Below are positions 41,862 to 50,505 of a stretch of 64,000 nt of DNA, piece after piece. The translations under genes and the position numbers were made by a program. Positions within the stretch are counted from its first letter, which is position 1. Each line of letters begins with the position of its first letter. The notes beneath the pieces are model-generated. The model did no database searches. It was not told the origin of the DNA and worked only from the letters and a program-made list of their open reading frames with translations. The DNA is from DAIPKP01 sp964545875 (GTDB taxonomy: Bacteria > Synergistota > Synergistia > Synergistales > Aminiphilaceae): assembly GCA_964545875.1 (NCBI GenBank), contig CAZJHH010000003.1:305605-369604 (forward strand), written 5' to 3'.

Positions 41862-44840
41862 ATGACTGAACAGCAGATCGAGCAAATCCTGATCGAAAAA
41901 CTGACCGACCTCAAGTACACCTACCGCCAGGATATACGAGACCGGGCGACGCTGGAAGAGAACTTTCGCCGGCACTTCGAGGAGTTGAACCGCGTGCATC
42001 TCACCGATGGCGAATTCGGCAGACTCCTGGAGGCCGTGGTTACCCCGGATGTCTTCGCCGCTGCCCGCCATCTGCGGGAACGCAACACCTTCGAGCGCGA
42101 CGACGGCACGCCGCTCCATTACACCCTGGTGAACATCAAGGACTGGTGCAAGAACAGCTTCGAGGTGGTCAACCAGCTGCGCATCAGCACCGACTACAGC
42201 CATCACCGGTACGACGTGGTCCTGCTGATAAACGGCGTTCCCGTGGTGCAGATCGAGCTGAAGACCCTGGGGATAAGCCCCCGCAAGGCCATGCAGCAGA
42301 TCGTGGATTACAAGAACGACCCCGGAAACGGCTACGGGAAAACCCTGCTCTGTTTCATGCAGCTCTTTCTCGTCAGCAACCGCAGCGATACCTGGTATTT
42401 CGCCAATAACAACAGCCGTCACTTCAGCTTCAACGCGGACGAGCGCTTTTTGCCGTTCTATCAGTACGCGGACGAGAGCAACAAGAAGATCACCCATCTG
42501 GAGAGCTTCGCCGACGCCTTTCTGGCCAAGTGTACCCTGGGAGAGATGATCAGCCGCTATATGGTGCTCGTGGCCAGCGAACGGAAGCTCATGATGATGC
42601 GCCCCTACCAGATATACGCCGTGAAGGCCATAGTGGAGTGTATTCACCAGCACTGCGGCAACGGCTACATCTGGCATACCACCGGCAGCGGAAAGACCCT
42701 TACATCTTTCAAGGCATCCACCCTCCTCAAGGACAATCCCGACATCGACAAATGTCTGTTCGTGGTGGACCGCAAGGATCTCGACCGGCAGACCCGAGAC
42801 GAATTTAATAAATTTCAGGAAGGCTGCGTGGAAGAGAACACTAACACCGAAACCCTGGTGCGGCGCCTCCTCTCCGACGACTACGCCGATAAAGTCATTG
42901 TCACCACCATCCAGAAGCTCGGCCTCGCCCTGGACGACGGTAACAAGCGCAACTACGTGGAACGGCTGGAACCCCTGCGGGACAAGCGCATGGTTTTCAT
43001 CTTCGATGAATGCCATCGGTCGCAGTTCGGCGAAAACCACAAGGCCATCAAGGAGTTTTTTCCCAAGGCCCAGCTATTCGGTTTCACCGGCACCCCCATC
43101 TTCGAGGAAAATGCGGGGTATCAGCAGATCGAGGGGCGTCAGGCCAGTTATCAGACCACGAAGGATCTCTTTCAGAAGCAACTCCACGCCTACACCATTA
43201 CTCACGCCATCGAAGACCGTAACGTTCTGCGCTTTCATGTGGATTACTTCAAACCGGAAGGCACGGAACTCCCCAAGCCAAAGGAACCCATTGCCAAGAA
43301 AGCCGTGGTGGAAGCCATTCTTTCCAAGCACCATGCCGCCACCAACGGGCGCAAGTTCAATGCCTTGCTGGCTACCGCATCCATCAACGACGCCATGGAA
43401 TATTACGAAATCTTCCAGAAAGTACAGGCGGAAAAATCGGGGGAGGATGAGAACTTTCAGCCCCTGAACATAGCCTGCGTCTTCTCCCCCCCTGCGGAGG
43501 GCAACAAGGATGTGCAGCAGATTCAGGAAGAACTGCCCCAGGAAAAAGCGGATAACGAACAGGAGCCCGACAGAAAGAAAGAAGCCCTCAAGGCCATCAT
43601 GGCGGATTATAACCGGCGCTACGGCACCAATCACGGACTGGGAGAGTTCGACCTCTATTATCAGGACGTGCAGAAGCGCATCAAGGATCAGCAGTACCCG
43701 AACGGCGATTTTCCCCAGGATCGGAAGATCGACATTACCATCGTGGTGGACATGCTGCTTACGGGCTTCGATTCCAAGTTTCTGAACACCCTCTACGTGG
43801 ACAAGAATCTCAAGCACCACGGTCTTATTCAGGCCTTTTCCCGCACCAACCGCGTGCTCAACGACACCAAGCCCTACGGCAACATTCTCGACTTCCGCCA
43901 GCAGCAGAATGCGGTGGATGTCGCCATAAGCCTTTTTTCCGGCGAAGCCGCCAAGCCCGCCAGGGAAATATGGCTGGTGGACGAGGCTCCGGTGGTTATC
44001 GAAAAACTGCACGATGCCGTGCAGCATTTGGGCCGGTTTCTGGAATTCCATGGGCTGGAAAACAAGCCCGAAGAGGTGCCCAACCTCAAGGGCGACGACG
44101 CACGAGTGGAGTTTATCAACCTTTTCAAAGAGGTGCAGCGCCTCAAAACCCAGCTGGATCAGTACACCGATCTGACGGAAGAGCACAAGGAGACCATAGA
44201 GCGGATACTGCCCAAAGACGATCTGCAGGGCTTTCGGGGTGCCTATCTGGAAACCGCCCTGCGCCTGAAGAATGAACGGGGCAAGGGCGGTGACGGGACG
44301 GACCGGCAGACTGATGATATGGTGCAGCAGCTCGATTTCGAATTCGTCCTTTTTGCCTCCGCGGTGATCGACTACGATTACATCATGAGCCTGATTGCGA
44401 AGTATTCCCAGCAGGAGCCGGGAAAGCAGAAGATGAACCGGGAGCAGCTCATCGGTCTGATCCAGGCGGATGCCAAGTTCATGGACGAGCGGGAGGACAT
44501 AGCGTCGTACATCGAAACCCTGGAAGTGGGCAAGGGTTTGGACGAACAAACCGTCCGGGCGGGTTACGAGCGCTTCAAGGAGCGAAAAACCGCCCGGGAG
44601 CTTGCGGCCATGGCGGAAAAACACGGACTGGAGCCTGAGACCCTGCAAAATTTTGTGGATACCGTTCTGCGGCGCATGGTTTTCGACGGGGAACTCCTCG
44701 GGGATCTGCTGGCTCCGCAAGAGCTGGGCTGGAAGGCGCGCACCCGAAAGGAACTGGCGTTGATGGCGGACATGATACCCCTGTTCAAAAAACTCGCCCA
44801 GGGGCGGGAGATTTCGGGGTTGAGCGCCTATGAGCAATAA
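41862..44840 (+). CDS. hsdR: Type I restriction enzyme, R (endonuclease/translocase) subunit
   Basis: A 992-residue motor and nuclease subunit. The N-terminal PD-(D/E)xK nuclease is visible: Asp118 in RYDVVLLI and Glu132-x-Lys134 in VQIELKTLG. Helicase motif I is TTGSGKT (about residues 273-279), the DEAD-like box is FDECHRSQFGE, motif III is FGFTGTPIF, and the second RecA domain has VVDMLLTGFDSKFLNTLYVDK with QAFSRTNRV. The C-terminal part would contact HsdM. ATG 41862 follows GGGGGGTTGAAC; the TTG at 41856 is less likely. It is placed first in the operon and overlaps hsdS by 11 bp, and appears intact. Confidence 0.95.
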   Translation: MTEQQIEQILIEKLTDLKYTYRQDIRDRATLEENFRRHFEELNRVHLTDGEFGRLLEAVVTPDVFAAARHLRERNTFERDDGTPLHYTLVNIKDWCKNSFEVVNQLRISTDYSHHRYDVVLLINGVPVVQIELKTLGISPRKAMQQIVDYKNDPGNGYGKTLLCFMQLFLVSNRSDTWYFANNNSRHFSFNADERFLPFYQYADESNKKITHLESFADAFLAKCTLGEMISRYMVLVASERKLMMMRPYQIYAVKAIVECIHQHCGNGYIWHTTGSGKTLTSFKASTLLKDNPDIDKCLFVVDRKDLDRQTRDEFNKFQEGCVEENTNTETLVRRLLSDDYADKVIVTTIQKLGLALDDGNKRNYVERLEPLRDKRMVFIFDECHRSQFGENHKAIKEFFPKAQLFGFTGTPIFEENAGYQQIEGRQASYQTTKDLFQKQLHAYTITHAIEDRNVLRFHVDYFKPEGTELPKPKEPIAKKAVVEAILSKHHAATNGRKFNALLATASINDAMEYYEIFQKVQAEKSGEDENFQPLNIACVFSPPAEGNKDVQQIQEELPQEKADNEQEPDRKKEALKAIMADYNRRYGTNHGLGEFDLYYQDVQKRIKDQQYPNGDFPQDRKIDITIVVDMLLTGFDSKFLNTLYVDKNLKHHGLIQAFSRTNRVLNDTKPYGNILDFRQQQNAVDVAISLFSGEAAKPAREIWLVDEAPVVIEKLHDAVQHLGRFLEFHGLENKPEEVPNLKGDDARVEFINLFKEVQRLKTQLDQYTDLTEEHKETIERILPKDDLQGFRGAYLETALRLKNERGKGGDGTDRQTDDMVQQLDFEFVLFASAVIDYDYIMSLIAKYSQQEPGKQKMNREQLIGLIQADAKFMDEREDIASYIETLEVGKGLDEQTVRAGYERFKERKTARELAAMAEKHGLEPETLQNFVDTVLRRMVFDGELLGDLLAPQELGWKARTRKELALMADMIPLFKKLAQGREISGLSAYEQ

Positions 44841-46122
44841 GACGGAAGAAGCGAGGACGAAGCCCACGGCAAAGCCCGCCCTGGTGCCCAAACTTCGTTT
44901 TCCAGAGTTTCGGGATGCGGAGGAGTGGGAAGGGAAGAAACTTGATGATATCACCGTTTTGTTCAAAGGGAGAGGTATTTCAAAATCAGAAATAGACCCG
45001 GAAGGCGAAACACCTTGTATTCGTTATGGTGAGCTTTATACGATCTATGGCGAAGTCATCAGAAGCGTAGTCTCAAAGACAAAGATTCCTTCAACCGAAC
45101 TTTTTCTTAGCCAAAAGAATGATGTGCTGATTCCATCATCTGGTGAAACGAAGCTGGATATTGCAAAAGCATCGTGTGTTTTGATTGGTGACGTTGCATT
45201 GGGTGGCGACTTGAATGTGGTGAGATCAGAAACAAACGGAATTTTTCTGAGTTACTTGTTGAATGGTGCATGCAAGAGTCAGATTGCAAGCAAGGCACAA
45301 GGCGATACAGTTGTTCATCTATATGCGAATCAGTTAAAATTAATTGATGTAATGGTTCCAAGTAAACCGGAGCAACAAAAAATTGCCGATTGCCTTTCCT
45401 CCGTGGACGAACTGATTACCCTAGAAGCCCGGAAGATTGACGCACTCAAGGCCCATAAAAAGGGACTAATGCAGCAGCTTTTCCCCGCCGAAGGCGAAAC
45501 CCTCCCCAAACTGCGCTTTCCCGAGTTCCGGGATGCAGGAGAGTGGGAGGGGAAAAAGTTAATAGATGTCATCACGCCAGTCATTCGTGCAGTTGCAAAG
45601 CCTGCTTCAGATTATCTGGCTTTAGGACTTCGCAGTCATGGAAAAGGTACTTTTCATAAACCTGATCAATCTCCTGGAAAGAACTCAATGGATAAGCTCT
45701 ATTTAGTTAATCACGATGACTTGATTGTCAATATCACTTTTGCTTGGGAAGGAGCAATAGCTATTGCGGATAAACAAGATCACGGTTGTTATGTTTCGCA
45801 CAGGTTTCCAACTTACGTTTTCAAGGAAATGGTTTCTACTTCAGCTTTCTTTCGATACGTCATTATCAATAAAACATTTGTGTATAAATTAGGGTTGATA
45901 TCGCCTGGCGGCGCAGGGCGTAATAGGGTGATGAATAAAAAAGACTTTCTACAATTAACGGTTTTACTCCCAGATACGAAGGAACAACAAAAAATAGCCG
46001 ACTGCCTCTCCTCACTAGACGACCTGATCACCTTGCAGGCCAAAAAACTCGATGCGCTCAAGGCCCATAAAAAAGGGCTGATGCAGCAGCTTTTTCCGGC
46101 GTCGGGAGAGGTGCGGAAATGA
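44830..46122 (+). CDS. hsdS: Type I restriction-modification specificity subunit
   Basis: A 430-residue protein with the classical duplicated plan. Two target recognition domains, each introduced by LRFPEFRDA-EWEGKKL (near residues 21 and 228), are followed by near-identical conserved helices (QQKIADCLSS, then DALKAHKKGLMQQLFP, ending near residues 218 and 424). The two half-sites of the DNA target would be read by the two domains. The recognition domains are markedly AT-rich against GC-rich conserved regions, the usual sign of exchanged specificity modules. Nucleotide repeats at ~44890/45511 and ~45371/45981 could allow domain swapping. The ATG lies within the end of hsdR, and rhuM' overlaps its end by 4 bp. 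Confidence 0.95.
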   Translation: MSNKTEEARTKPTAKPALVPKLRFPEFRDAEEWEGKKLDDITVLFKGRGISKSEIDPEGETPCIRYGELYTIYGEVIRSVVSKTKIPSTELFLSQKNDVLIPSSGETKLDIAKASCVLIGDVALGGDLNVVRSETNGIFLSYLLNGACKSQIASKAQGDTVVHLYANQLKLIDVMVPSKPEQQKIADCLSSVDELITLEARKIDALKAHKKGLMQQLFPAEGETLPKLRFPEFRDAGEWEGKKLIDVITPVIRAVAKPASDYLALGLRSHGKGTFHKPDQSPGKNSMDKLYLVNHDDLIVNITFAWEGAIAIADKQDHGCYVSHRFPTYVFKEMVSTSAFFRYVIINKTFVYKLGLISPGGAGRNRVMNKKDFLQLTVLLPDTKEQQKIADCLSSLDDLITLQAKKLDALKAHKKGLMQQLFPASGEVRK

Positions 46123-46580
46123 CCCAGCTCATTCTCTATACCAGCGAAGACGGCGAAAGCCGGGTGCAGCTGCGGGCCGACCGGGGCACGGTGTGGCTCA
46201 GCCAGCTGGAAATGGCGGAGCTTTTTCTTACCACGAAGCAGAATATTGCCAAGCATCTGAAGGCCATTTTCACCGAGAACGAATTGAGCGAGGAGTCAGT
46301 TGTCAACCAATGGTTGACAACTGCCGAGGAATCCTCGGTAGTTCAAACCGAGGGGGGACGCGAGAACGTTGTGCAGATTCTGGCCGCCAACGGCTTTCCC
46401 CTGCTGACGGGAGCGGGATCGGTCAGCCATACCAGCATGGAGCGGCAGATTACCCCGCTGTTTCTGGAGTACGAGCAACGCCGTACATCCCGGGAAGCCC
46501 AGGCTGCGGACGCCCAGGACGAGGCGGAGCTGAAGGCGCTGGAAAACAGAATAAAGGATCGCAAGGGAGCGGGAGCATGA
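46119..46580 (+). pseudogene. RhuM family protein with a large internal in-frame deletion
   Basis: The open frame encodes 153 residues. The first ~85 match the RhuM N-terminus (GTVWLSQLEMAELFLTTKQNIAKHLKAIF, EESVV, and VQTEGGRE). The next residue jumps to what looks like the RhuM C-terminus (LTGAGSVSH, then RRTSREAQAADAQDEAELKALE). Full RhuM proteins are about 330 residues, so roughly 180-190 residues of the middle appear missing without a frameshift. RhuM-like genes are often found inside type I restriction operons, with unknown function. The ATG overlaps hsdS and the TGA overlaps the hsdM start, so the remnant still links translation of the two. It may be a functional short form rather than a pseudogene. 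Confidence 0.65.
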
Positions 46581-48211
46581 CCGAACAGGATAAAAGACAG
46601 CTTGGCACCATCCTCTGGAGTATTGCGGATAAACTGCGGGGGGCCATGAATGCGGACGACTTCCGGGACTACATGCTCTCTTTTCTCTTTCTGCGCTATC
46701 TTTCGGATAACTACGAGGCGGCGGCGGAGAAGGAGCTGGGGCCGGATTATCCGAAACTGCAATCCGATGACCGCCGTTCTCCCCTGGCGGTGTGGTACGA
46801 AGAGAACCGGGACGATACCGGGGAGTTCGAAAAGCAGATGCGCCGCAAGACGCACTATGTGATAAAACCGGAATATCTCTGGAGCAGCATCGCCGAGATG
46901 GCCCGCATCCAGGACGGGGAGCTGCTGCGCACCCTGGAAGGGGGATTCAAGTACATCGAGAACGAATCCTTCGCCAGCACCTTCTCCGGGCTGTTCTCGG
47001 AGATCAACCTGAATTCGGAGAAGCTGGGCAAGGATTACCCGCCGCGCAACGCCAAGCTCTGCACCATCATCAAGGCCCTTGCGGAGGGGCTGGCGCAGTT
47101 CTCCACCGATAAAGACACTCTTGGAGATGCCTACGAGTACCTCATCGGTCAGTTCGCCGCCGGTTCGGGAAAGAAGGCGGGGGAGTTCTACACGCCCCAG
47201 CAGATATCCACCATCCTTTCGGGTATCGTCACCCTGGATGGTCAGGAGCCCGCCACGGGGCGCCGGAAGAATCTTGAAAGCCTGTTCGATTTCGCCTGCG
47301 GTTCGGGGTCTCTGCTGCTCAACGTGCGTCATCGCATGGGGGCGAACGGCATCGGCAAGATTTACGGGCAGGAAAAGAATATCACCACCTACAACCTGGC
47401 ACGCATGAACATGCTGCTGCACGGGGTGAAGGATTCGGAGTTCCAAATCTATCACGGGGACACCCTCACCAACGACTGGGACTGGCTGCGCGAGATGAAC
47501 CCGGCGAAGATGCCGAAGTTCGATGCGGTGGTGGCCAATCCCCCCTTCAGCTACCGATGGGAGCCCACCGAAGCCATGGGAGATGACGTGCGGTTCAAGA
47601 ACTACGGTCTTGCTCCCAAATCCGCCGCGGATTTCGCCTTTCTGCTGCACGGCTTCCACTATTTGAAGCCCGAGGGCGTGATGGCCATCATTCTGCCTCA
47701 CGGGGTGCTGTTCCGGGGAGGCGCGGAAGAACGCATCCGCACGAAGCTGCTCAAGGACGGCAACATCGACACGGTCATCGGTCTGCCCGCGAACCTTTTC
47801 TTTTCCACGGGCATTCCGGTCTGTATCCTGGTGCTGAAAAAGTGCAAGAAACCGGACGACCTGCTTTTCATCAACGCCGCGGAACACTTCGAGAAGGGCA
47901 AGCGCCAGAACCGCCTGCTGCCGGAGCATATCCACAAGATTCTCGACACCTACCAGTTCCGCAGGGAAGAGGAGCGTTATTCCCGCCGGGTATCCATGGA
48001 GGAGATCGAGGAAAACGGGTACAATCTGAATATAACCCGCTACATCAGCACCCAGGAGCCGGAGGAGCTCATAGATCTGCACGCGGTGAATGCCGAGCTT
48101 GCGGCGCTGGCGAAAAACATCGAGACCGCTCGGGAGAAACACAATCGGTTCCTCGAAGAACTCGGTTTGCCTCCCTTAGAGCGGTTTCCGTTGACAGGCG
48201 ACACTGTATGA
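46577..48211 (+). CDS. hsdM: Type I restriction-modification methyltransferase subunit
   Basis: A 544-residue N6-adenine DNA methyltransferase. The N-terminal HsdM domain (LGTILWSIADKLRGAMNADDFRDYML) is followed by AAGSGKKAGEFYTPQQIS, the SAM motif FDFACGSGSLLLN (from about residue 237) and the catalytic NPPF (residues 321-324). The segment SAADFAFLLHGFHYL is conserved in the family. The natural C-terminus of this class is near ELGLPPL; the last ~10 residues (RFPLTGDTV) and the stop codon come from the right-hand flanking element, which begins at 48174. Placing hsdM last, behind hsdR and hsdS, is unusual. Confidence 0.95.
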   Translation: MTEQDKRQLGTILWSIADKLRGAMNADDFRDYMLSFLFLRYLSDNYEAAAEKELGPDYPKLQSDDRRSPLAVWYEENRDDTGEFEKQMRRKTHYVIKPEYLWSSIAEMARIQDGELLRTLEGGFKYIENESFASTFSGLFSEINLNSEKLGKDYPPRNAKLCTIIKALAEGLAQFSTDKDTLGDAYEYLIGQFAAGSGKKAGEFYTPQQISTILSGIVTLDGQEPATGRRKNLESLFDFACGSGSLLLNVRHRMGANGIGKIYGQEKNITTYNLARMNMLLHGVKDSEFQIYHGDTLTNDWDWLREMNPAKMPKFDAVVANPPFSYRWEPTEAMGDDVRFKNYGLAPKSAADFAFLLHGFHYLKPEGVMAIILPHGVLFRGGAEERIRTKLLKDGNIDTVIGLPANLFFSTGIPVCILVLKKCKKPDDLLFINAAEHFEKGKRQNRLLPEHIHKILDTYQFRREEERYSRRVSMEEIEENGYNLNITRYISTQEPEELIDLHAVNAELAALAKNIETAREKHNRFLEELGLPPLERFPLTGDTV

Positions 48212-48466
48212 ACTGTAGAGCCGGAGTTTGTGTGTTCCCGGCAGCGACATGGTGGTCGGCGATGGCAGCTTTGCGTCGCGAAGGGCCGGTGTCGGCACAG
48301 GACGTGCCGACAAGCCTCAGCCGTGCCAGGGAGGGCACGTCTGAGGCGACGGGCCGAAGCAGTAAAGCAAGGGAACGGTTCGACCACTGGAGGAGCAGAG
48401 GGGATACATAAACGGAGGCTCCCATTACATATATTGCGACACATCATTTGTAAAATCGCTCTAAGG
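48174..48466 (-). repeat. Right copy of the ~285 bp MITE-like flanking element
   Basis: It is bounded by CCTTAGAGCGGTTT (48174-48187) and AAATCGCTCTAAGG (48453-48466), terminal inverted repeats matching at 13 of 14 positions. It is the left element in reverse orientation. Its first ~38 bp are the 3' end of hsdM. The rest of the hsdM-tatD gap is element sequence plus about 110 bp of AT-richer leader for tatD. Confidence 0.75.
48290..48347 (-). other. Two adjacent hairpins inside the right flanking element
   Basis: TGTCGGCAC/GTGCCGACA with loop AGGAC (48290-48312) and GCCTCAG-CGTGCC/GGCACG-CTGAGGC with loop AGGGAG (48314-48347) correspond to the left-copy hairpins. Stem differences between copies keep base pairing (T-A to C-G, C-G to T-A). 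Confidence 0.65.
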
Positions 48467-48516
48467 TAATCCGAATTGAACCTGTTTCCGTTTCCGTTTT
48501 CGCGTTGCTTTTTGCT

Positions 48517-48544
48517 TTGCTCGTGAACTCAAGAAAATTTTAAT
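48517..48544 (+). promoter_or_regulatory. Weak candidate promoter for tatD
   Basis: TTGCTC (48517-48522), a 16-bp spacer and TTTAAT (48539-48544) lie in AT-rich sequence just after the island. The -10 matches 5 of 6, the -35 only 3 of 6. It would restart transcription of the tatD-tgt-tsaC operon. Confidence 0.35.
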
Positions 48545-48574
48545 CGATTGTTTTCTCAGGAAGGATTGTTTTTT

Positions 48575-49387
48575 ATGAAATATTCTCCGCTTTTCTACGC
48601 GGATACCCATTGTCATCTTGATATGTCCCAGTTCGAAGAGGATCGGAAAGAGGTGCTGGAGCGGGCTCGGGAGGCGGAGGTTGCCTTTCTCCTCACCCTC
48701 GGCTCGGATCTCGAAAGCTGCCCCAAAGCGGTGGAGATGGCCACACAATACGCCTCGTACGGAGTGTATGCCGCGGTGGGAATTCATCCTCACGACGCCA
48801 GGGAGATCTATCCCGACATTCCCGAATCTCTCCGAACCCTCGCGGAAGATCCCCGGGTCATCGCCATCGGCGAAACCGGCCTGGATTACTATTACGATCA
48901 CTCTCCCCGCCAGATGCAGACCGCCATGTTCCGGGAGCATATTCTCTGGGCCCGGGAGACGGATAAGCCCGTGGTGGTGCACGTTCGGGATGCCTACGAG
49001 GATGCTTTGACCATTTTGGAAGAACACTTCGCCCCCTCCCAGAGGGGAATTCTGCACTGCTTTTCCGGCACCCGGGAGGATGCGGAACGGGTGCTGAACC
49101 TGGGAATGCACATCTCCCTGGGAGGGCCTCTTACCTGGAAGAAGAACGAGGATCTCCGCAAACTGGCGGCCTCTCTTCCGCCGGATCGGCTTCTCTGCGA
49201 GACCGATTCTCCCTATCTCGCTCCGGCGCCGAAGCGGGGAAAGCGAAACGAGCCCGCCTATGTGCGGTACGTCCATGCCGCTCTGGGGGAGATCTGGAAC
49301 TGTTCCGAGGAGGATGTGGCCCGTCAGATAGCCCGGAATCTCGGGAACCTTTTTCCCTCCCTTTTTCCGGAAGAGGCCGCTCGCTGA
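48575..49387 (+). CDS. tatD: TatD family metal-dependent DNase/hydrolase
   Basis: A 270-residue TIM-barrel amidohydrolase. Metal ligands are visible in ADTHCHLDM, the catalytic Glu in AIGETGLDYYYD, then His in VVHVRDA and LHCFSGT, and the last Asp in CETDSPYLAP. TatD enzymes have 3'-5' DNase activity and quality-control roles; the name from Tat export is historical. ATG 48575 follows AGGAAGG; the TTG at 48548 would add nine residues. It shares TGATG with tgt, so the two are coupled. Confidence 0.93.
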   Translation: MKYSPLFYADTHCHLDMSQFEEDRKEVLERAREAEVAFLLTLGSDLESCPKAVEMATQYASYGVYAAVGIHPHDAREIYPDIPESLRTLAEDPRVIAIGETGLDYYYDHSPRQMQTAMFREHILWARETDKPVVVHVRDAYEDALTILEEHFAPSQRGILHCFSGTREDAERVLNLGMHISLGGPLTWKKNEDLRKLAASLPPDRLLCETDSPYLAPAPKRGKRNEPAYVRYVHAALGEIWNCSEEDVARQIARNLGNLFPSLFPEEAAR

Positions 49388-50505
49388 TGTTTCATTTCGA
49401 GCTGGAACGGGAGTGTCCCTCCACGGGAGCCCGGGCGGGAACCTTGTATACTCCTCACGGGGCCATCCGGACCCCGGTCTTCATGCCCGTGGGAACCCAG
49501 GCCACGGTAAAGGCCATGGCTCCCTTCGAGCTGGAGTGGATGGGGGCGGAGATTATTCTGGGAAACACCTATCACCTGGCCCTTCGTCCCGGAGCGGAGC
49601 TGGTGGCGGAGGCGGGAGGGCTGCACTCCTTCATGGGGTGGAAGCGCCCGATCCTGACGGACAGTGGCGGGTTCCAGGTTTTTTCTCTGGGAGAACTCCG
49701 GAAGATTTCCGAAGAGGGGGTTTCCTTTCGGTCTCATCTGGACGGAAGCAAGTGGTTCTTCTCTCCCGAGGAAGCCATGCGCATTCAGGAGAATCTGGGG
49801 GCGGATATTATCATGGCTTTCGACGAGTGCGTTTCCTGGCCCACTTCCGAGGAGTATTCCCGAGAGGCCATGCACCGCACCCTGCGATGGGCGGAGCGGT
49901 GCAAGGCCGCTCATACCCGGAAGGATCAGGCTCTTTTCGGTATCGTTCAGGGGGCTTTCTTTCCGGAGCAGCGCGTGGCCTGTGCCCGTGCCCTGGGGGA
50001 TATGGATTTTCCGGGTTACGGCATCGGGGGGCTTTCCGTGGGGGAGCCCCATGAAGTGATGTACCGCATGCTGGATTACACCCTTCCGGAAATGCCCAGA
50101 GGCAAGCCCCGGTATCTCATGGGAGTGGGATGGCCCGCGAACCTGGTGGAGGGCGTTGCCCGGGGCGTGGATATGTTCGATTGCGTTCTTCCTACCCGGA
50201 ACGGCCGAAACGGCACTCTTCTCACCTCCCGGGGGCGGATGAACATCAAGCGTGCCGAGTATACCCGGGATTTTTCGCCCCCGGATCCCGAGTGCGATTG
50301 CTATGTCTGCACTCACTATTCCCGGGCCTATCTGCGGCATCTCTACCGGGCGGGGGAGATTCTCGCCGCCCGGCTTTGTTCCTGGCACAATCTGCACTTC
50401 CTCATTTCCCTTCTGCGCAGGGCCCGGCAGGCCATCCTGGAGGATCGCTTTCCCGAGTTCCGCCGGGATTTCTGGAGCCGCTTCGAGGAGGGAGAGGGAG
50501 AATGA
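49387..50505 (+). CDS. tgt: Queuine/preQ1 tRNA-ribosyltransferase
   Basis: A 372-residue TIM-barrel enzyme that swaps guanine 34 for preQ1 in GUN-anticodon tRNAs. Signatures are the catalytic ILTDSGGFQVFSLG, FDECV, LSVGEPHEVMY, the nucleophile Asp in GVDMFDCVLPTRNGRNG, and the zinc site CDCYVCTHYSRAYLRHL with a final His in CSWHNLHFL. It starts at ATG 49387 within the tatD stop and overlaps tsaC by ATGA. Confidence 0.96.
   Translation: MFHFELERECPSTGARAGTLYTPHGAIRTPVFMPVGTQATVKAMAPFELEWMGAEIILGNTYHLALRPGAELVAEAGGLHSFMGWKRPILTDSGGFQVFSLGELRKISEEGVSFRSHLDGSKWFFSPEEAMRIQENLGADIIMAFDECVSWPTSEEYSREAMHRTLRWAERCKAAHTRKDQALFGIVQGAFFPEQRVACARALGDMDFPGYGIGGLSVGEPHEVMYRMLDYTLPEMPRGKPRYLMGVGWPANLVEGVARGVDMFDCVLPTRNGRNGTLLTSRGRMNIKRAEYTRDFSPPDPECDCYVCTHYSRAYLRHLYRAGEILAARLCSWHNLHFLISLLRRARQAILEDRFPEFRRDFWSRFEEGEGE

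Larger units (their letters stand above)
41476..48466. mobile_element. Putative acquired type I restriction-modification cassette bounded by inverted MITE-like repeats
   Basis: The block consists of hsdR-hsdS-rhuM'-hsdM with a ~285 bp element at each end in opposite orientation. It lies between metG and tatD, both housekeeping genes. Codon use inside (many GGC and CGC codons) differs from the GGA/CGG-rich surroundings, and the HsdS recognition domains are AT-rich. No transposase or integrase is present, so any movement would need an enzyme in trans or recombination between the flanks. The block could also invert by recombination between them. Confidence 0.5.

Noticed and set aside
41476..48466. 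CRISPR array or phage remnant in the island
   Set aside because: There are no regularly spaced direct repeats and no integrase, capsid or cas genes. The only repeats are the flanking elements and the internal HsdS repeats.
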